64,000 nt of DNA from Ferrimicrobium sp. (GCF_027364955.1 NZ_DAHXOI010000009.1:48501-112500); one strand, 5' to 3'; counted from the first letter of the stretch, positions 43,669 through 51,849 are shown. Notes: generated by a model not told the origin, from the letters alone. Made by a program: numbers and translations.

Positions 43669-43686
43669 GCGAATGGATCCATTCGC
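43669..43686. promoter_or_regulatory. 18-bp perfect palindrome upstream of mftA
   Basis: GCGAATGGATCCATTCGC reads the same on both strands. It lies 44 bp before the mftA start, in the only gap ahead of the mycofactocin genes, which is where mycobacterial MftR (a TetR repressor) controls its locus. Whether MftR binds here is an inference; no TetR gene is in the window. Confidence 0.6.
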
Positions 43687-43730
43687 GCGAACGTGTTGGA
43701 ATAGCGAGACCACGATGAGGGGAGTGAGGT

Positions 43731-43937
43731 ATGGTCGAGGAGAGGAACGTCGGATCGCCCGGGACTAAGGCAGAATCTGGGGCAGAATCTGGGGCAGAAT
43801 CCAGGGCAGGGTCTGAGGCGGCGTCGGAGCCGAAGCTGACCCGTAGGCGGTTGGAGCCGCGAGTCGATGAAGGTGCGGACGAGCCGCTCATCGTCGTAGA
43901 GATCATCGATATTGATGGGATCTGTGGCGTCTACTGA
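43731..43937 (+). CDS. mftA: Mycofactocin precursor peptide MftA
   Basis: 68 residues ending in IDIDGICGVY, which matches the conserved mycofactocin core (IDGMCGVY in mycobacteria). MftC oxidatively decarboxylates the terminal Tyr and crosslinks it to Val; MftE then releases the Val-Tyr product. The leader is unusually long and has a run of AESG-type tetrapeptides (residues about 14-34) encoded by 12-bp repeats. ATG 43731 follows GGGGAG by 6 nt. The core codons overlap the mftB start, so both are coupled. Confidence 0.95.
   Translation: MVEERNVGSPGTKAESGAESGAESRAGSEAASEPKLTRRRLEPRVDEGADEPLIVVEIIDIDGICGVY
43769..43804 (+). repeat. 12-bp tandem repeats in the mftA leader
   Basis: GGCAGAATCTGG occurs at 43769 and 43781 exactly, and GGCAGAATCCAG at 43793. 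Two more degenerate units follow to about 43828. The length is a multiple of three, so it keeps the frame and encodes AESG, AESG, AESR and so on. Confidence 0.85.
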
Positions 43938-44274
43938 CCCCGATGCAGGGGAGGGGACGCCATCTGCGCGGTCCGATGCATTAGGCGAGTTGCGGTGGCG
44001 ATGGTCGCCGTCTGTACAGGTGCGCTCGGAGCAATTCGGCGCGATCGCCTACCACCGCTGTGAGCAGCGACTCATCCTCTTGCAATCGGCATTGGTGGCG
44101 CACCTGCCTGAGCTGCTTGTAGGCCGCGCGGCGGCCATCGTAGAACTCGCACCACTTGACTTGACCGAAGGCCAGATCGAGGAGATACTTCTCCAACTCC
44201 GGATAGCCGGAGTGGTGGAGCTCTTGGAGTGGGACGGTGAGCCCTGGTACTTGATGGATGCAGAGGTGCCATGA
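43915..44274 (+). CDS. mftB: Mycofactocin biosynthesis chaperone MftB
   Basis: About 119 residues with the RRE-like peptide-chaperone fold. The stretch RWRWSPSVQVRSEQFGAIAYH is similar to the MftB N-terminus, and LRIAGVVELLEWDGEPWYL near the end fits. MftB binds the MftA leader and presents it to MftC. It starts within the mftA core; ATG 43915, TTG 43912 and GTG 43924 are all possible. The stop overlaps mftC by 4 nt. Confidence 0.85.
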   Translation: MGSVASTDPDAGEGTPSARSDALGELRWRWSPSVQVRSEQFGAIAYHRCEQRLILLQSALVAHLPELLVGRAAAIVELAPLDLTEGQIEEILLQLRIAGVVELLEWDGEPWYLMDAEVP

Positions 44275-45434
44275 GCAGTGTCCGCGAATCCTTGATGGGG
44301 GGCTTGTCATCTCCCCTCTGTCTCACTTGGGAGTTGACGTGGGCATGTAACCTCTCGTGTCGACATTGTCTTTCGTCATCAGGGAGACCCGACCCTGACG
44401 AGCTGGACTTTGAAGCCTGTCGAGACGTATTAGATGATCTGGCCGCAATGGGTGTCTTCTACCTCAACATCGGCGGTGGAGAACCGATGTTGCATCCGAG
44501 TTTTTTTGCGATCATCGAGTATGCGGATTCCCTTGGCCTTGGTGTGAAGTTTTCGACCAATGGTACTCGTTTGAATCAGGAGGCTGCTCGCAGGATTGCG
44601 AAGTTACGCTACTGCAACGTTCAGGTCTCGGTTGATGGCGCGACGGCTTTGGTCAATGACGCGATCCGAGGGGTCGGTAGCTTTGACCGTGCGGTATGGG
44701 CGCTTGAGAATCTTGCACAAGCTGGCGTGCGGGGTACCAAACTTTCGGTTGTGGTCACCAAGGGCTCGATCGTTCAACTCGATGCACTCCAAGCGCTTGG
44801 GAAACGCTTTGGCGCGCAGCTTCGACTGACGCGTCTTCGACCATCGGGAAGAGCTCAGGATTGCTATGAGGAGTTGGCGCTCGATGATGCTGAGCAGCGC
44901 ATCCTCTACGACTACCTTCTGCAACACCCTGAGATCCAGACTGCGGACTCCTTTTTCCATCTGAACCCTTTGGGAACCTCTCTGCCCGGCCTCAATTTCT
45001 GCGGTGCTGGTAGGGTAGTCTGTTTGATCGATCCAGTGGGTGATGTCTACGCTTGTCCTTTCACAATTCACCCTGATTTCCGTGCTGGTTCGTTGCGTCA
45101 TGATCGATTTAGGACCATATGGCGCGATGCTCAACTCTTTCGAGACCTCCGTGCTGAGGCGCCAGCGGTGGGATGTCGAAGCTGCGCTGCGTATGCACGT
45201 TGTCACGGTGGGTGTTTGGCGGCAAAGTTCTTCACCGGGAGGTCGTTGGCAGGGGCCGACCCATCCTGTGTCCGCTCTGTCGCGAATCCAGTGATGCTTC
45301 CTACGCCACGACGCCTCCTCGATCACACTCGCCGCACCAAGCGAGGTGATGCTGAGCTTCGCGATGACGCCGAGTCGGCTCATCGGCATTGGGCCAATAT
45401 CAAGCCGCTCATGGGTCGAAGTGAAGAGCTTTGA
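44271..45434 (+). CDS. mftC: Mycofactocin radical SAM maturase MftC
   Basis: 387 residues. The radical SAM cluster is C26-NLS-C30-RH-C33. A SPASM-type C-terminal domain carries the extra Cys sets: FCGAGRVVCLIDPVGDVYACPF and CRSCAAYARCHGGCL. It first oxidatively decarboxylates the C-terminal Tyr of MftA and then forms a C-C bond to the preceding Val. A basic tail extends past the last Cys. ATG 44271 overlaps the mftB stop. Surrounding order mftA-mftB-mftC is diagnostic. Confidence 0.95.
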   Translation: MSSVRESLMGGLSSPLCLTWELTWACNLSCRHCLSSSGRPDPDELDFEACRDVLDDLAAMGVFYLNIGGGEPMLHPSFFAIIEYADSLGLGVKFSTNGTRLNQEAARRIAKLRYCNVQVSVDGATALVNDAIRGVGSFDRAVWALENLAQAGVRGTKLSVVVTKGSIVQLDALQALGKRFGAQLRLTRLRPSGRAQDCYEELALDDAEQRILYDYLLQHPEIQTADSFFHLNPLGTSLPGLNFCGAGRVVCLIDPVGDVYACPFTIHPDFRAGSLRHDRFRTIWRDAQLFRDLRAEAPAVGCRSCAAYARCHGGCLAAKFFTGRSLAGADPSCVRSVANPVMLPTPRRLLDHTRRTKRGDAELRDDAESAHRHWANIKPLMGRSEEL

Positions 45435-45522
45435 GCGATGGTGTCGGACCCTCGGCGTAGGAAAGCTTGTGGTCTGATTCAAGCGAAGTATTGTTTCACC
45501 CGATTGTACACCGAGGGAACTG

Positions 45523-47208
45523 ATGAAAATGGATGTAGCGACAGATGAGCTCTCTGATATCGAGGGACGATTACAAAAGGTCCTCAGTGTTGCCCGGGAT
45601 CTGAGCGTGACCACCGACCGCAATGAACTCCTACGCAAAATTACGCAGACCAGCTGCGAGGTGCTGGGATTTGGGTCCACTTCTGTCGCGATTCTCGAAG
45701 GTGACGGACGTTTTCGCATCAAGGCGATGACGAGTATCCGTGGCGACCTGAAGATGGAGGATTTTCACGACTACTCGATGCCTTTGGGAGAGCTAGAGGA
45801 GCTTCTTGGGGTGGCACGCCGGATCGGCGACATCTACTGGGTGGAAGGTTCGGAGCCGCTACTTGACACGTTAGTGGAGCGTGGCTCGGTGGTCGCAACG
45901 GTGCCATCGGTGCCCGGCGGCCAGTGGCAGTCACGTTCGCTGTTGATTGCTCCACTCTATCGGCCGCCTGCTGAGATCTTCGGTGTGGTCTTTCCTGATG
46001 ACCCACTCGATGGGAGAGTGCCCACGCTCGAGCGTTCTATTCTGATCGCGACGTTAGCGCACTTTGCTTCGCTCGCCATTCAGCTGCACGAGAACCGCAG
46101 CTACGCTGATGCACAGCTGCGCATTCTGACTGCGCAACGGGAGCGGTTGAGTGAGCTCTTCCGCGCGAGCAATGACGTGCAACGTGCCGGGCAGCTGGAG
46201 GAGATTCTGCAGACGACAGCGGATGCGGTCACTTCGGCTGGTGGTTTTCGCCGTTCGGCCATCTACCTGCGCAGTGACGACAACCTTGAATTGCGGGTGA
46301 CCTCTGGGATCGAGCAGGACGAGCGAGCCCGACTCCATGAGAGCGGTCCGATCGAACTCAGTCGCTTTGCCGAGATAATGCAACCCCAAATGCGGTTGTC
46401 ACGTTCCTACCTCTTCGACCACCGCAAGTATCCACTGCCCGACCAACTAGGTCGCCAACTCTCCATCCCTGATCGGCCGCATGTGGAGGAGGGAGACGGC
46501 CTTTGGGATCCTAGAGACTCGCTGACGATTCCCATCATCGAATCGGGACAACTCCTGGGAGTGATCTCGGCTGATGAGCCAGGCGATGGACGGTTCCCAG
46601 ACCTTGAGCAGATTCAGGCGCTGGAGTTCTTTGCGGACCAGGCGGGTATTGCGGTGTCGCAGATGATGCAGTACGATCTCTTGCGAGAGCTTGCAGAGAC
46701 CGATCCACTCACCGGATTGATGAACCGCAGGAGCTTTTGGTCGCTTGCTGAGCGACTCGTTGTCAATGCACGCGGTAGCGGTTTCGAGATGGCAGCCATG
46801 TTCATCGACCTTGACCACTTCAAAGTGGTCAACGATCATTTCGGACATTCGGTTGGTGATCTCGTTATCAAAGAGGCAGCACTCAATATTCAGAATCGCC
46901 TACGCACGCAAGATGTCGTCGCACGATTTGGCGGTGAGGAGTTTGTCGTCTTTTTGACTGGCGTTGACCAGGTTCAGGCGCTGAGCCTGGCTGAGTCGCT
47001 TCGGATGGTGCTTGCGTCGGTCTCGGTTCCTACTATGGAGGGTGCGATCACCGCCTCGATTGGCGTGGCGGTAGCCTCCCCTGCGGTGCGTCGATTCTCC
47101 CCGAGGGGGCTCATCGAGGAGCTGCTACGTATGGCGGACTCCGGTCTCTACGACGCAAAAGCGCGTGGGCGAAACCGGGTCCAGCTTGGAGGAGTTCTAG
47201 ACTCCTAA
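45523..47208 (+). CDS. Diguanylate cyclase with two GAF-like domains
   Basis: 561 residues. The N-terminal half holds two GAF-like sensor regions (about 20-190 and 205-380) joined by a helix (YADAQLRILTAQRERLSELF). The C-terminal GGDEF domain (about 390-555) has TDPLTGLMNRRSFW, FIDLDHFKVVNDHFGHSVGD and the active site GGEEF (470-474). The RTQD at 461-464, five residues before it, is the inhibitory I-site. It makes c-di-GMP from GTP; the sensory signal is unknown. There is no membrane segment. It lies between mftC and a transaminase, 88 nt after mftC. Confidence 0.92.
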   Translation: MKMDVATDELSDIEGRLQKVLSVARDLSVTTDRNELLRKITQTSCEVLGFGSTSVAILEGDGRFRIKAMTSIRGDLKMEDFHDYSMPLGELEELLGVARRIGDIYWVEGSEPLLDTLVERGSVVATVPSVPGGQWQSRSLLIAPLYRPPAEIFGVVFPDDPLDGRVPTLERSILIATLAHFASLAIQLHENRSYADAQLRILTAQRERLSELFRASNDVQRAGQLEEILQTTADAVTSAGGFRRSAIYLRSDDNLELRVTSGIEQDERARLHESGPIELSRFAEIMQPQMRLSRSYLFDHRKYPLPDQLGRQLSIPDRPHVEEGDGLWDPRDSLTIPIIESGQLLGVISADEPGDGRFPDLEQIQALEFFADQAGIAVSQMMQYDLLRELAETDPLTGLMNRRSFWSLAERLVVNARGSGFEMAAMFIDLDHFKVVNDHFGHSVGDLVIKEAALNIQNRLRTQDVVARFGGEEFVVFLTGVDQVQALSLAESLRMVLASVSVPTMEGAITASIGVAVASPAVRRFSPRGLIEELLRMADSGLYDAKARGRNRVQLGGVLDS

Positions 47209-47244
47209 GCATCTGGCCACACGCTAGCGACGCGAGGAGAACCT

Positions 47245-48504
47245 ATGAGCAACTACTGGCATCCCTTTGGACAGCTTTATCAAGCGAGTCACGATCCGGT
47301 CATCTTTGATCATGGCGAAGGGGTCTACGTCTATGACGAAGCGGGAAGACGCTACCTTGATGGTACGGCAGCACTTTGGTACGCTAACATTGGCCACGGC
47401 CGGACTGAGATAGCTGATGCCATCTACGCACAGGCAAAGAAACTCGCCGGCTACTCGACCTTTGGCAACTTTTCGAATCGACCAGCGGAAGAGCTCGCCA
47501 CTTTTCTCTCTGAGCGGGCGCCGATGAAGGATGCTCAGATTTTCTTTGTGCAAGGTGGGGGTGATGCCGTCGAGACGGCAATTAAGTTGGCACGCCGCTA
47601 TCAGTTTGAACTGGGCCATCCGGAGAGAACGGCCATTATTTCACGGATGAATGGTTACCACGGGACGTGGGGTTTTGGCACGTCGGTTGGAGGTATCGAA
47701 GCCAACCGCCAGGGGTTTGGCGATCTAGTACCGGACACCTATCGGGTTCCTTACGATGAGGTAGAGGCGGTTGAGGCAGAGATCGTTCGCCTCGGCGAGG
47801 AGCATGTTGCGGCGGTGATCGCCGAGCCGGTCATCGGTGCGGGCGGAGTGTATCCTCCTCCAGTCGGTTATTTCACCTCGTTGAGGGAGATTTGTGATCG
47901 ACACGGGGTGCTCTTGATCGCGGACTCTGTCATCTGTGGATTCGGAAGATTGGGGAGTTGGTTTGGAGTCGAGCGTTTTGACATCTCCCCTGACCTCATC
48001 ACCTTCGCCAAAGGGGTAACGAGTGGATATCTGCCGCTTGGTGGTGTCGTTGTTGCCGAGCATGTCGCCGCACCTTTTGCTCGCCAGGACTCTCCCGTAT
48101 TTCGACATGGTCCCACCTATGGTGGGCATCCGACGTGCACGGCGGCTGGTATGAGGAATTGTCGGATACTTGAAGAGGAGGCGATTCTGGAGCGCGGTGC
48201 CCTGCTTGAGGGTACGCTGCTAGAGAGCCTGCAGCCTGCGCTGCAATTCTCGGCCATCTCCGAGGTGCGCGGTGGCGTGGGTCTGTTGGCGGCCGTGGAG
48301 GTCGCGCCTCAGGTACGCTCCCAAGATTCCTCGGCGGTTGATCGATTGGCAGGCATCGTCCGTCGGAATGGACTCATCACTCGGGTGTTGGGTCAGGGCC
48401 TCGCCTTCTCACCGCCGCTGATCATTGAGCCGGGACAATTGGAGGAACTGGGTCAGATCGTCATGACCTCCCTTGCGGAGTGGGAGTCCTCGCTGTCCAG
48501 CTGA
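47245..48504 (+). CDS. Class III (omega) aminotransferase
   Basis: 419 residues, fold type I PLP enzyme. GGGDAVETAIKLARRYQ binds the cofactor phosphate, NGYHGTWGFGTSVGG stacks on PLP and Lys256 in FAKGVTSGY forms the Schiff base. The usual ADEV is ADSV (D227, S228), so the Glu after the PLP-N1 Asp is Ser. Members convert beta-alanine, taurine or other omega-amines with pyruvate; the substrate is not evident. GAGGAG precedes ATG 47245. The setting inside the mycofactocin locus suggests amines or amino-alcohol pathways. Confidence 0.88.
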   Translation: MSNYWHPFGQLYQASHDPVIFDHGEGVYVYDEAGRRYLDGTAALWYANIGHGRTEIADAIYAQAKKLAGYSTFGNFSNRPAEELATFLSERAPMKDAQIFFVQGGGDAVETAIKLARRYQFELGHPERTAIISRMNGYHGTWGFGTSVGGIEANRQGFGDLVPDTYRVPYDEVEAVEAEIVRLGEEHVAAVIAEPVIGAGGVYPPPVGYFTSLREICDRHGVLLIADSVICGFGRLGSWFGVERFDISPDLITFAKGVTSGYLPLGGVVVAEHVAAPFARQDSPVFRHGPTYGGHPTCTAAGMRNCRILEEEAILERGALLEGTLLESLQPALQFSAISEVRGGVGLLAAVEVAPQVRSQDSSAVDRLAGIVRRNGLITRVLGQGLAFSPPLIIEPGQLEELGQIVMTSLAEWESSLSS

Positions 48505-48529
48505 GCCGATGGTACCGGGTTGATTCTGC

Positions 48530-48565
48530 GCTGATATCGCGCGAGGAGCTGATATCGCGCGAGGA
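48530..48565. repeat. 18-bp perfect tandem duplication
   Basis: GCTGATATCGCGCGAGGA is present twice, directly adjacent and without mismatch, followed by GCTGG of a third copy. It lies in the 115-nt gap between the convergent aminotransferase and SDR genes. Confidence 0.9.
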
Positions 48566-48619
48566 GCTGGTTTCGGGCTTGTCATGCTCGGTGATTCTCT
48601 CGTTCTGGGTCGGGAGTCG

Positions 48620-49402
48620 TCAACCCAGAAAGCCTCGGTCGACCGCGATAGTGGCGGCGTTAATACCGCTGGTGGGGTGCGTGGCGAGGAAGGCCACGAC
48701 ACTGGCGATGTCGTCGGGTGTGTTGAGTGTGGGTTCGAGTTGCTGGGCCAGGAATGCAGTTGGCGATGCAAGATTGTAGACCGCGGCGGTGGCCTGAAGA
48801 AGAGCGGTATCCGTCGAACCGGGGGCGACCATATTGATGTGCACACCGTTTGGTAGCTCCTCGCGAGCGAGGGCGGCGAGGAATCCGTGGACGGCGTGCT
48901 TGGCTCCACAGTAGTGCCCGAGTTGGGGAAGTCCGCGTAGTCCTGCGGCTGAGGTGATCGCGATGAAAACGCCCTGGGTGGTCCTCAACGAGGGCATCGT
49001 GGCCATGGCGAGGTGGACGACTCCCCAATAGTCGACGGCAAAGATCTCGTGGGCCTGTTCTGGATCCAACTCGAGCGATGAAGCGGATCCGGCAAGGACA
49101 CCAGCACATGCCACCACGACTTGGACTGGACCAAAGGTGCTTACCAAGCGCTCAACAAGGGCTGATAGCTGGGCTGAGTCGCGTACATCGCAGGGTTCTG
49201 GTTGGATGTGCTCTCCTTTGATGCCCTCAAGATCGTGCAAAGAGGAGAGGGGGTAAGGCATGCTCGATGTCCTCGGAGCGTCAACCGCCACGACATAGAA
49301 ACCCAACGAGGCCAGCGCCTGCACCGTCGCCAGTCCGATTCCACGAGCGCCGCCGGTGACGATGGCGAGCGGACGATCTCGATCGCTAGGAGCTCCGATC
49401 AC
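48620..49402 (-). CDS. Mycofactocin-type SDR oxidoreductase
   Basis: 260-residue short-chain dehydrogenase. TGGARGIGLATVQAL binds NAD, CAGVLAG is the NAG-like motif, and ITSAAGLRGLPQLGHYCGAK supplies Ser, Tyr and Lys of the triad. The insert with SMPYPLSSLHDL after the second strand is like those of mycofactocin-dependent SDRs, which hold NAD firmly and pass electrons to mycofactocin. The substrate, probably an alcohol, is unknown. ATG 49402 overlaps the mftE stop by 4 nt, so the two form one operon. Confidence 0.85.
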   Translation of the reverse strand: MIGAPSDRDRPLAIVTGGARGIGLATVQALASLGFYVVAVDAPRTSSMPYPLSSLHDLEGIKGEHIQPEPCDVRDSAQLSALVERLVSTFGPVQVVVACAGVLAGSASSLELDPEQAHEIFAVDYWGVVHLAMATMPSLRTTQGVFIAITSAAGLRGLPQLGHYCGAKHAVHGFLAALAREELPNGVHINMVAPGSTDTALLQATAAVYNLASPTAFLAQQLEPTLNTPDDIASVVAFLATHPTSGINAATIAVDRGFLG

Positions 49403-50112
49403 TGGCTGACCTGATCGAAGGTTCGGACGAGATCAGCTGCCAAGGCGGCGAGGATCGCCAGACCTTCTTCGCGGTTCGCGCCAGCTGGATCACCAAGGAC
49501 GCCGCTCGAACTCACCCCGCGGATACCGTCACTCGCCAAGATTGTCCCTACCGACGAGAGGGAGCCATTGTACCCGGATACTGCTTGGTTGAGATGGACG
49601 AGATCTGGACGCAGTGCGAGCATGACGGAGGTCTCCGTGCGACCAGCGTGGGCGTCTGGCTCCCAGATTCCCCTGGCGTCGGCGGGCAGTTCCCACTGGG
49701 CGGCCGCCTCGACGAGTACGTGGGTTCTTGGTATCCAGAAGGGTTGGCTCGCTGTCAAAAATGCCGGTAAGTTGCCCCCGTGGGCACTTACGAGTAGTGT
49801 TCGGGATTGGACGGGGTCATTGGTCGTGAGCACCTTCAGCAAGGAAGCGAGGAGATTGGTGCCCATCGAGAAGGTTCCTTGAAAGGACGAGTGTTCGTCC
49901 GATGCTGAGAGCGGTAGTGGCGGTGCAAGGAGGAGTCGGTCTCCCCGAAGACGACAAAGCTCCTCGATGAGTGCTGTGGTGATGTGAGAGTCAGTTCCGA
50001 TGGGAAGATGGGGGCCGTGCTGTTCGATGGAGCCAATCGGGATGACGAGAACGCGATTACGAATACGTTCCTCAAACTCGGGTCGTGTGAGATCGGCAAT
50101 TGTGGTCGTCAT
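49399..50112 (-). CDS. mftE: Mycofactocin peptidase MftE (creatininase family)
   Basis: 237 residues of the creatininase metallo-amidohydrolase fold. Metal ligands lie in SIEQHGPHLPIGTDSH (Glu, His, Asp, His), SAHGGN and GRTETSVML. MftE cleaves the modified MftA to release the Val-Tyr-derived product AHDP. The family also includes creatininases, but the SDR neighbour and nearby mftABC make MftE the likely role. ATG 50112 follows AAGGGGG at 8 nt; the longer frame to GTG 50121 is less likely. It faces mftABC on the other strand. Confidence 0.88.
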   Translation of the reverse strand: MTTTIADLTRPEFEERIRNRVLVIPIGSIEQHGPHLPIGTDSHITTALIEELCRLRGDRLLLAPPLPLSASDEHSSFQGTFSMGTNLLASLLKVLTTNDPVQSRTLLVSAHGGNLPAFLTASQPFWIPRTHVLVEAAAQWELPADARGIWEPDAHAGRTETSVMLALRPDLVHLNQAVSGYNGSLSSVGTILASDGIRGVSSSGVLGDPAGANREEGLAILAALAADLVRTFDQVSQ

Positions 50113-50451
50113 CGGCAACACCCCCTTGCTAACGAGAGTAGACGAGGTGCGAGAGCTCTCGGCTATGGATACCTACGATCACAGGCGACGTGGAGTACGC
50201 TACCCAGCAGTTTGCTGCGGCGTTGAGCGTTCGCGTCGCTAATTTGGTGGAGCTATCGGCACGGTCTCGGATCCGGTTATGGACGCGCCCGCTGGGGCGT
50301 TGCAGACGGACTTCTCGGCTGATGCGCAGGTTATCGGTCGTGGTGCTTGAAGGTACTCCCGCGAAGGACGGTACGCGTGATAGGTGCAACGGTGGTAGTT
50401 GATTCGGGGTCACGCCGAAGGCAGTACCTGGTGTTTGCCTATCGGGTAACG
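50113..50451. other. Upstream region of the mftE-SDR operon
   Basis: 339 nt between the mftE start and the end of the second diguanylate cyclase gene. It must hold the promoter of mftE on the minus strand; no clear -35/-10 pair was identified. The open frames crossing it are not convincing. Confidence 0.4.
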
Positions 50452-51438
50452 CTACGCTGGTGGTAGAGGTTCGAGTCCACCACGTCTGCGCCGCTTGTCC
50501 TCGTACATCAGTTTATCTACTTGTTGGAGGGCGTCACTGAGTGGGAGGTTATTGCACTCTACAAGGCCGACGGAGACGGCGGGAGAGACGGATCGAACGC
50601 GGTCGATGACAGAAGCTCCATCTTGGAGACCCAAGTGAAGACAACAGAACTCATCACCCCCGATTCGATAGACCAAGTCCTCCTCCTTCAGAGCTCCGCG
50701 GAGGACATCAGCAAAGGCGAGGAGCGTGTCGTCTCCTTGGGCATGTCCGTGCGTGTCGTTGATCTGTTTAAGGTTGTCAAGATCCCACAGCGAGAGAAAC
50801 ATCGACACACCGCGCTTCGCCGCGGTGACTTGGAAGGCGAGGTATCCCTGTTCCATCGCCCGTCGGTTTCCAAGTCCAGTGAGGGGATCGGTGAGGGCAT
50901 GGCGGCTCCACTGGTCATGTGACCGAATCAGCTCCGCGATGGCCACCCGGATCGCAGCTCCAGCGGCAGCTCCAAGGGCGAGTGCCACAAGAGTCGGTAT
51001 ATTGGTGACAAAATGGCTCGACAATACCGCGAGGCCCACGCCCAAGGCGACGCTGGCGATGATCGGACCACCGTAGATGGCAAGGGCAAAAATACCGACG
51101 GTGGTAAAGATCGTCAATGCCGGTCGCCATTCGGATGGCGTCAGTACGGTTATCACCGCTGTGGCAGGTAGGACAAGCTCGACGAGCGCTGTGGAGTAGG
51201 CAATGCCCACATGGATGAGGATAGCTGCGCGAGGAATTCGACGGCGAAGCGGAAAGAGAATGACCAGCGAGAGGCCAAAGGCCACGGTAGCAAGTCGCAG
51301 TGCCCAAGCTCCGAAATAGAGCGCAGGAATCATCGACGGGATGAGCACTAGCGTGACTCGCCAATACAGTTGCTGCATACGAGCCCATGACGTAGTCACA
51401 GCACCAGTAGGTCCGCCTATCTTCTCATCACCACTCAT
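50452..51438 (-). CDS. Membrane-bound diguanylate cyclase
   Basis: 328 residues. Residues about 25-165 contain five or six membrane segments (LVLIPSMIPALYFGAWAL, ILIHVGIAY, and so on) with no recognised sensor domain. The GGDEF domain (about 180-325) starts HALTDPLTGLGNRRAME and has an intact GGDEF at 260-264. The residues five before it are KEED rather than RxxD, so the inhibitory I-site lacks its Arg. It likely makes c-di-GMP in response to a membrane signal, possibly without strong product inhibition. Confidence 0.9.
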   Translation of the reverse strand: MSGDEKIGGPTGAVTTSWARMQQLYWRVTLVLIPSMIPALYFGAWALRLATVAFGLSLVILFPLRRRIPRAAILIHVGIAYSTALVELVLPATAVITVLTPSEWRPALTIFTTVGIFALAIYGGPIIASVALGVGLAVLSSHFVTNIPTLVALALGAAAGAAIRVAIAELIRSHDQWSRHALTDPLTGLGNRRAMEQGYLAFQVTAAKRGVSMFLSLWDLDNLKQINDTHGHAQGDDTLLAFADVLRGALKEEDLVYRIGGDEFCCLHLGLQDGASVIDRVRSVSPAVSVGLVECNNLPLSDALQQVDKLMYEDKRRRRGGLEPLPPA

Positions 51439-51849
51439 GCAACAATGAGAATAACTGAAGAATGCTCACGCTGGGTCTACACACGAGCACCAATTCATAT
51501 TTTTTAACAGGTCTTGCACCTTCTTTGTGGCCGTCTCCTTATGGGTCTATGTCGTGTCGCAGGTCTGCCGTGATCTCAGGTGTTGTGGCAGCAGGGAATG
51601 CCATCTCCGTTCGATGGCCGATCGAGCGACGGAGCTACTATCGCATGCTTGGCGCGACCATTGTGACGAGCACCATCATGGGCGACGTCGCCGAACCCAG
51701 GTTTGGGTGTACACGTACGACAGCATACAATTGGGTGGGTGGGTTCGGTGTGAGCGGGTAGCGGCTGCCGACCACATTGACGATGGATTGCACTGGCTAA
51801 GGACGGACGCCGTGGACATGCGTGGCGGCTAACGGACAGGGAGGTTTCA
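51439..51849. other. Divergent gap before the SixA-like gene
   Basis: 411 nt between two divergent genes. Several open frames cross it (for example 51527-51832 on +), but none has a ribosome site or a recognised domain. A GGGAGG site at 51839-51844 belongs to the next gene. Confidence 0.4.

Noticed and set aside
51462..51832. Open frames of about 100 codons before the SixA-like gene
   Set aside because: Overlapping alternatives with no domain, no ribosome site and unusual composition.
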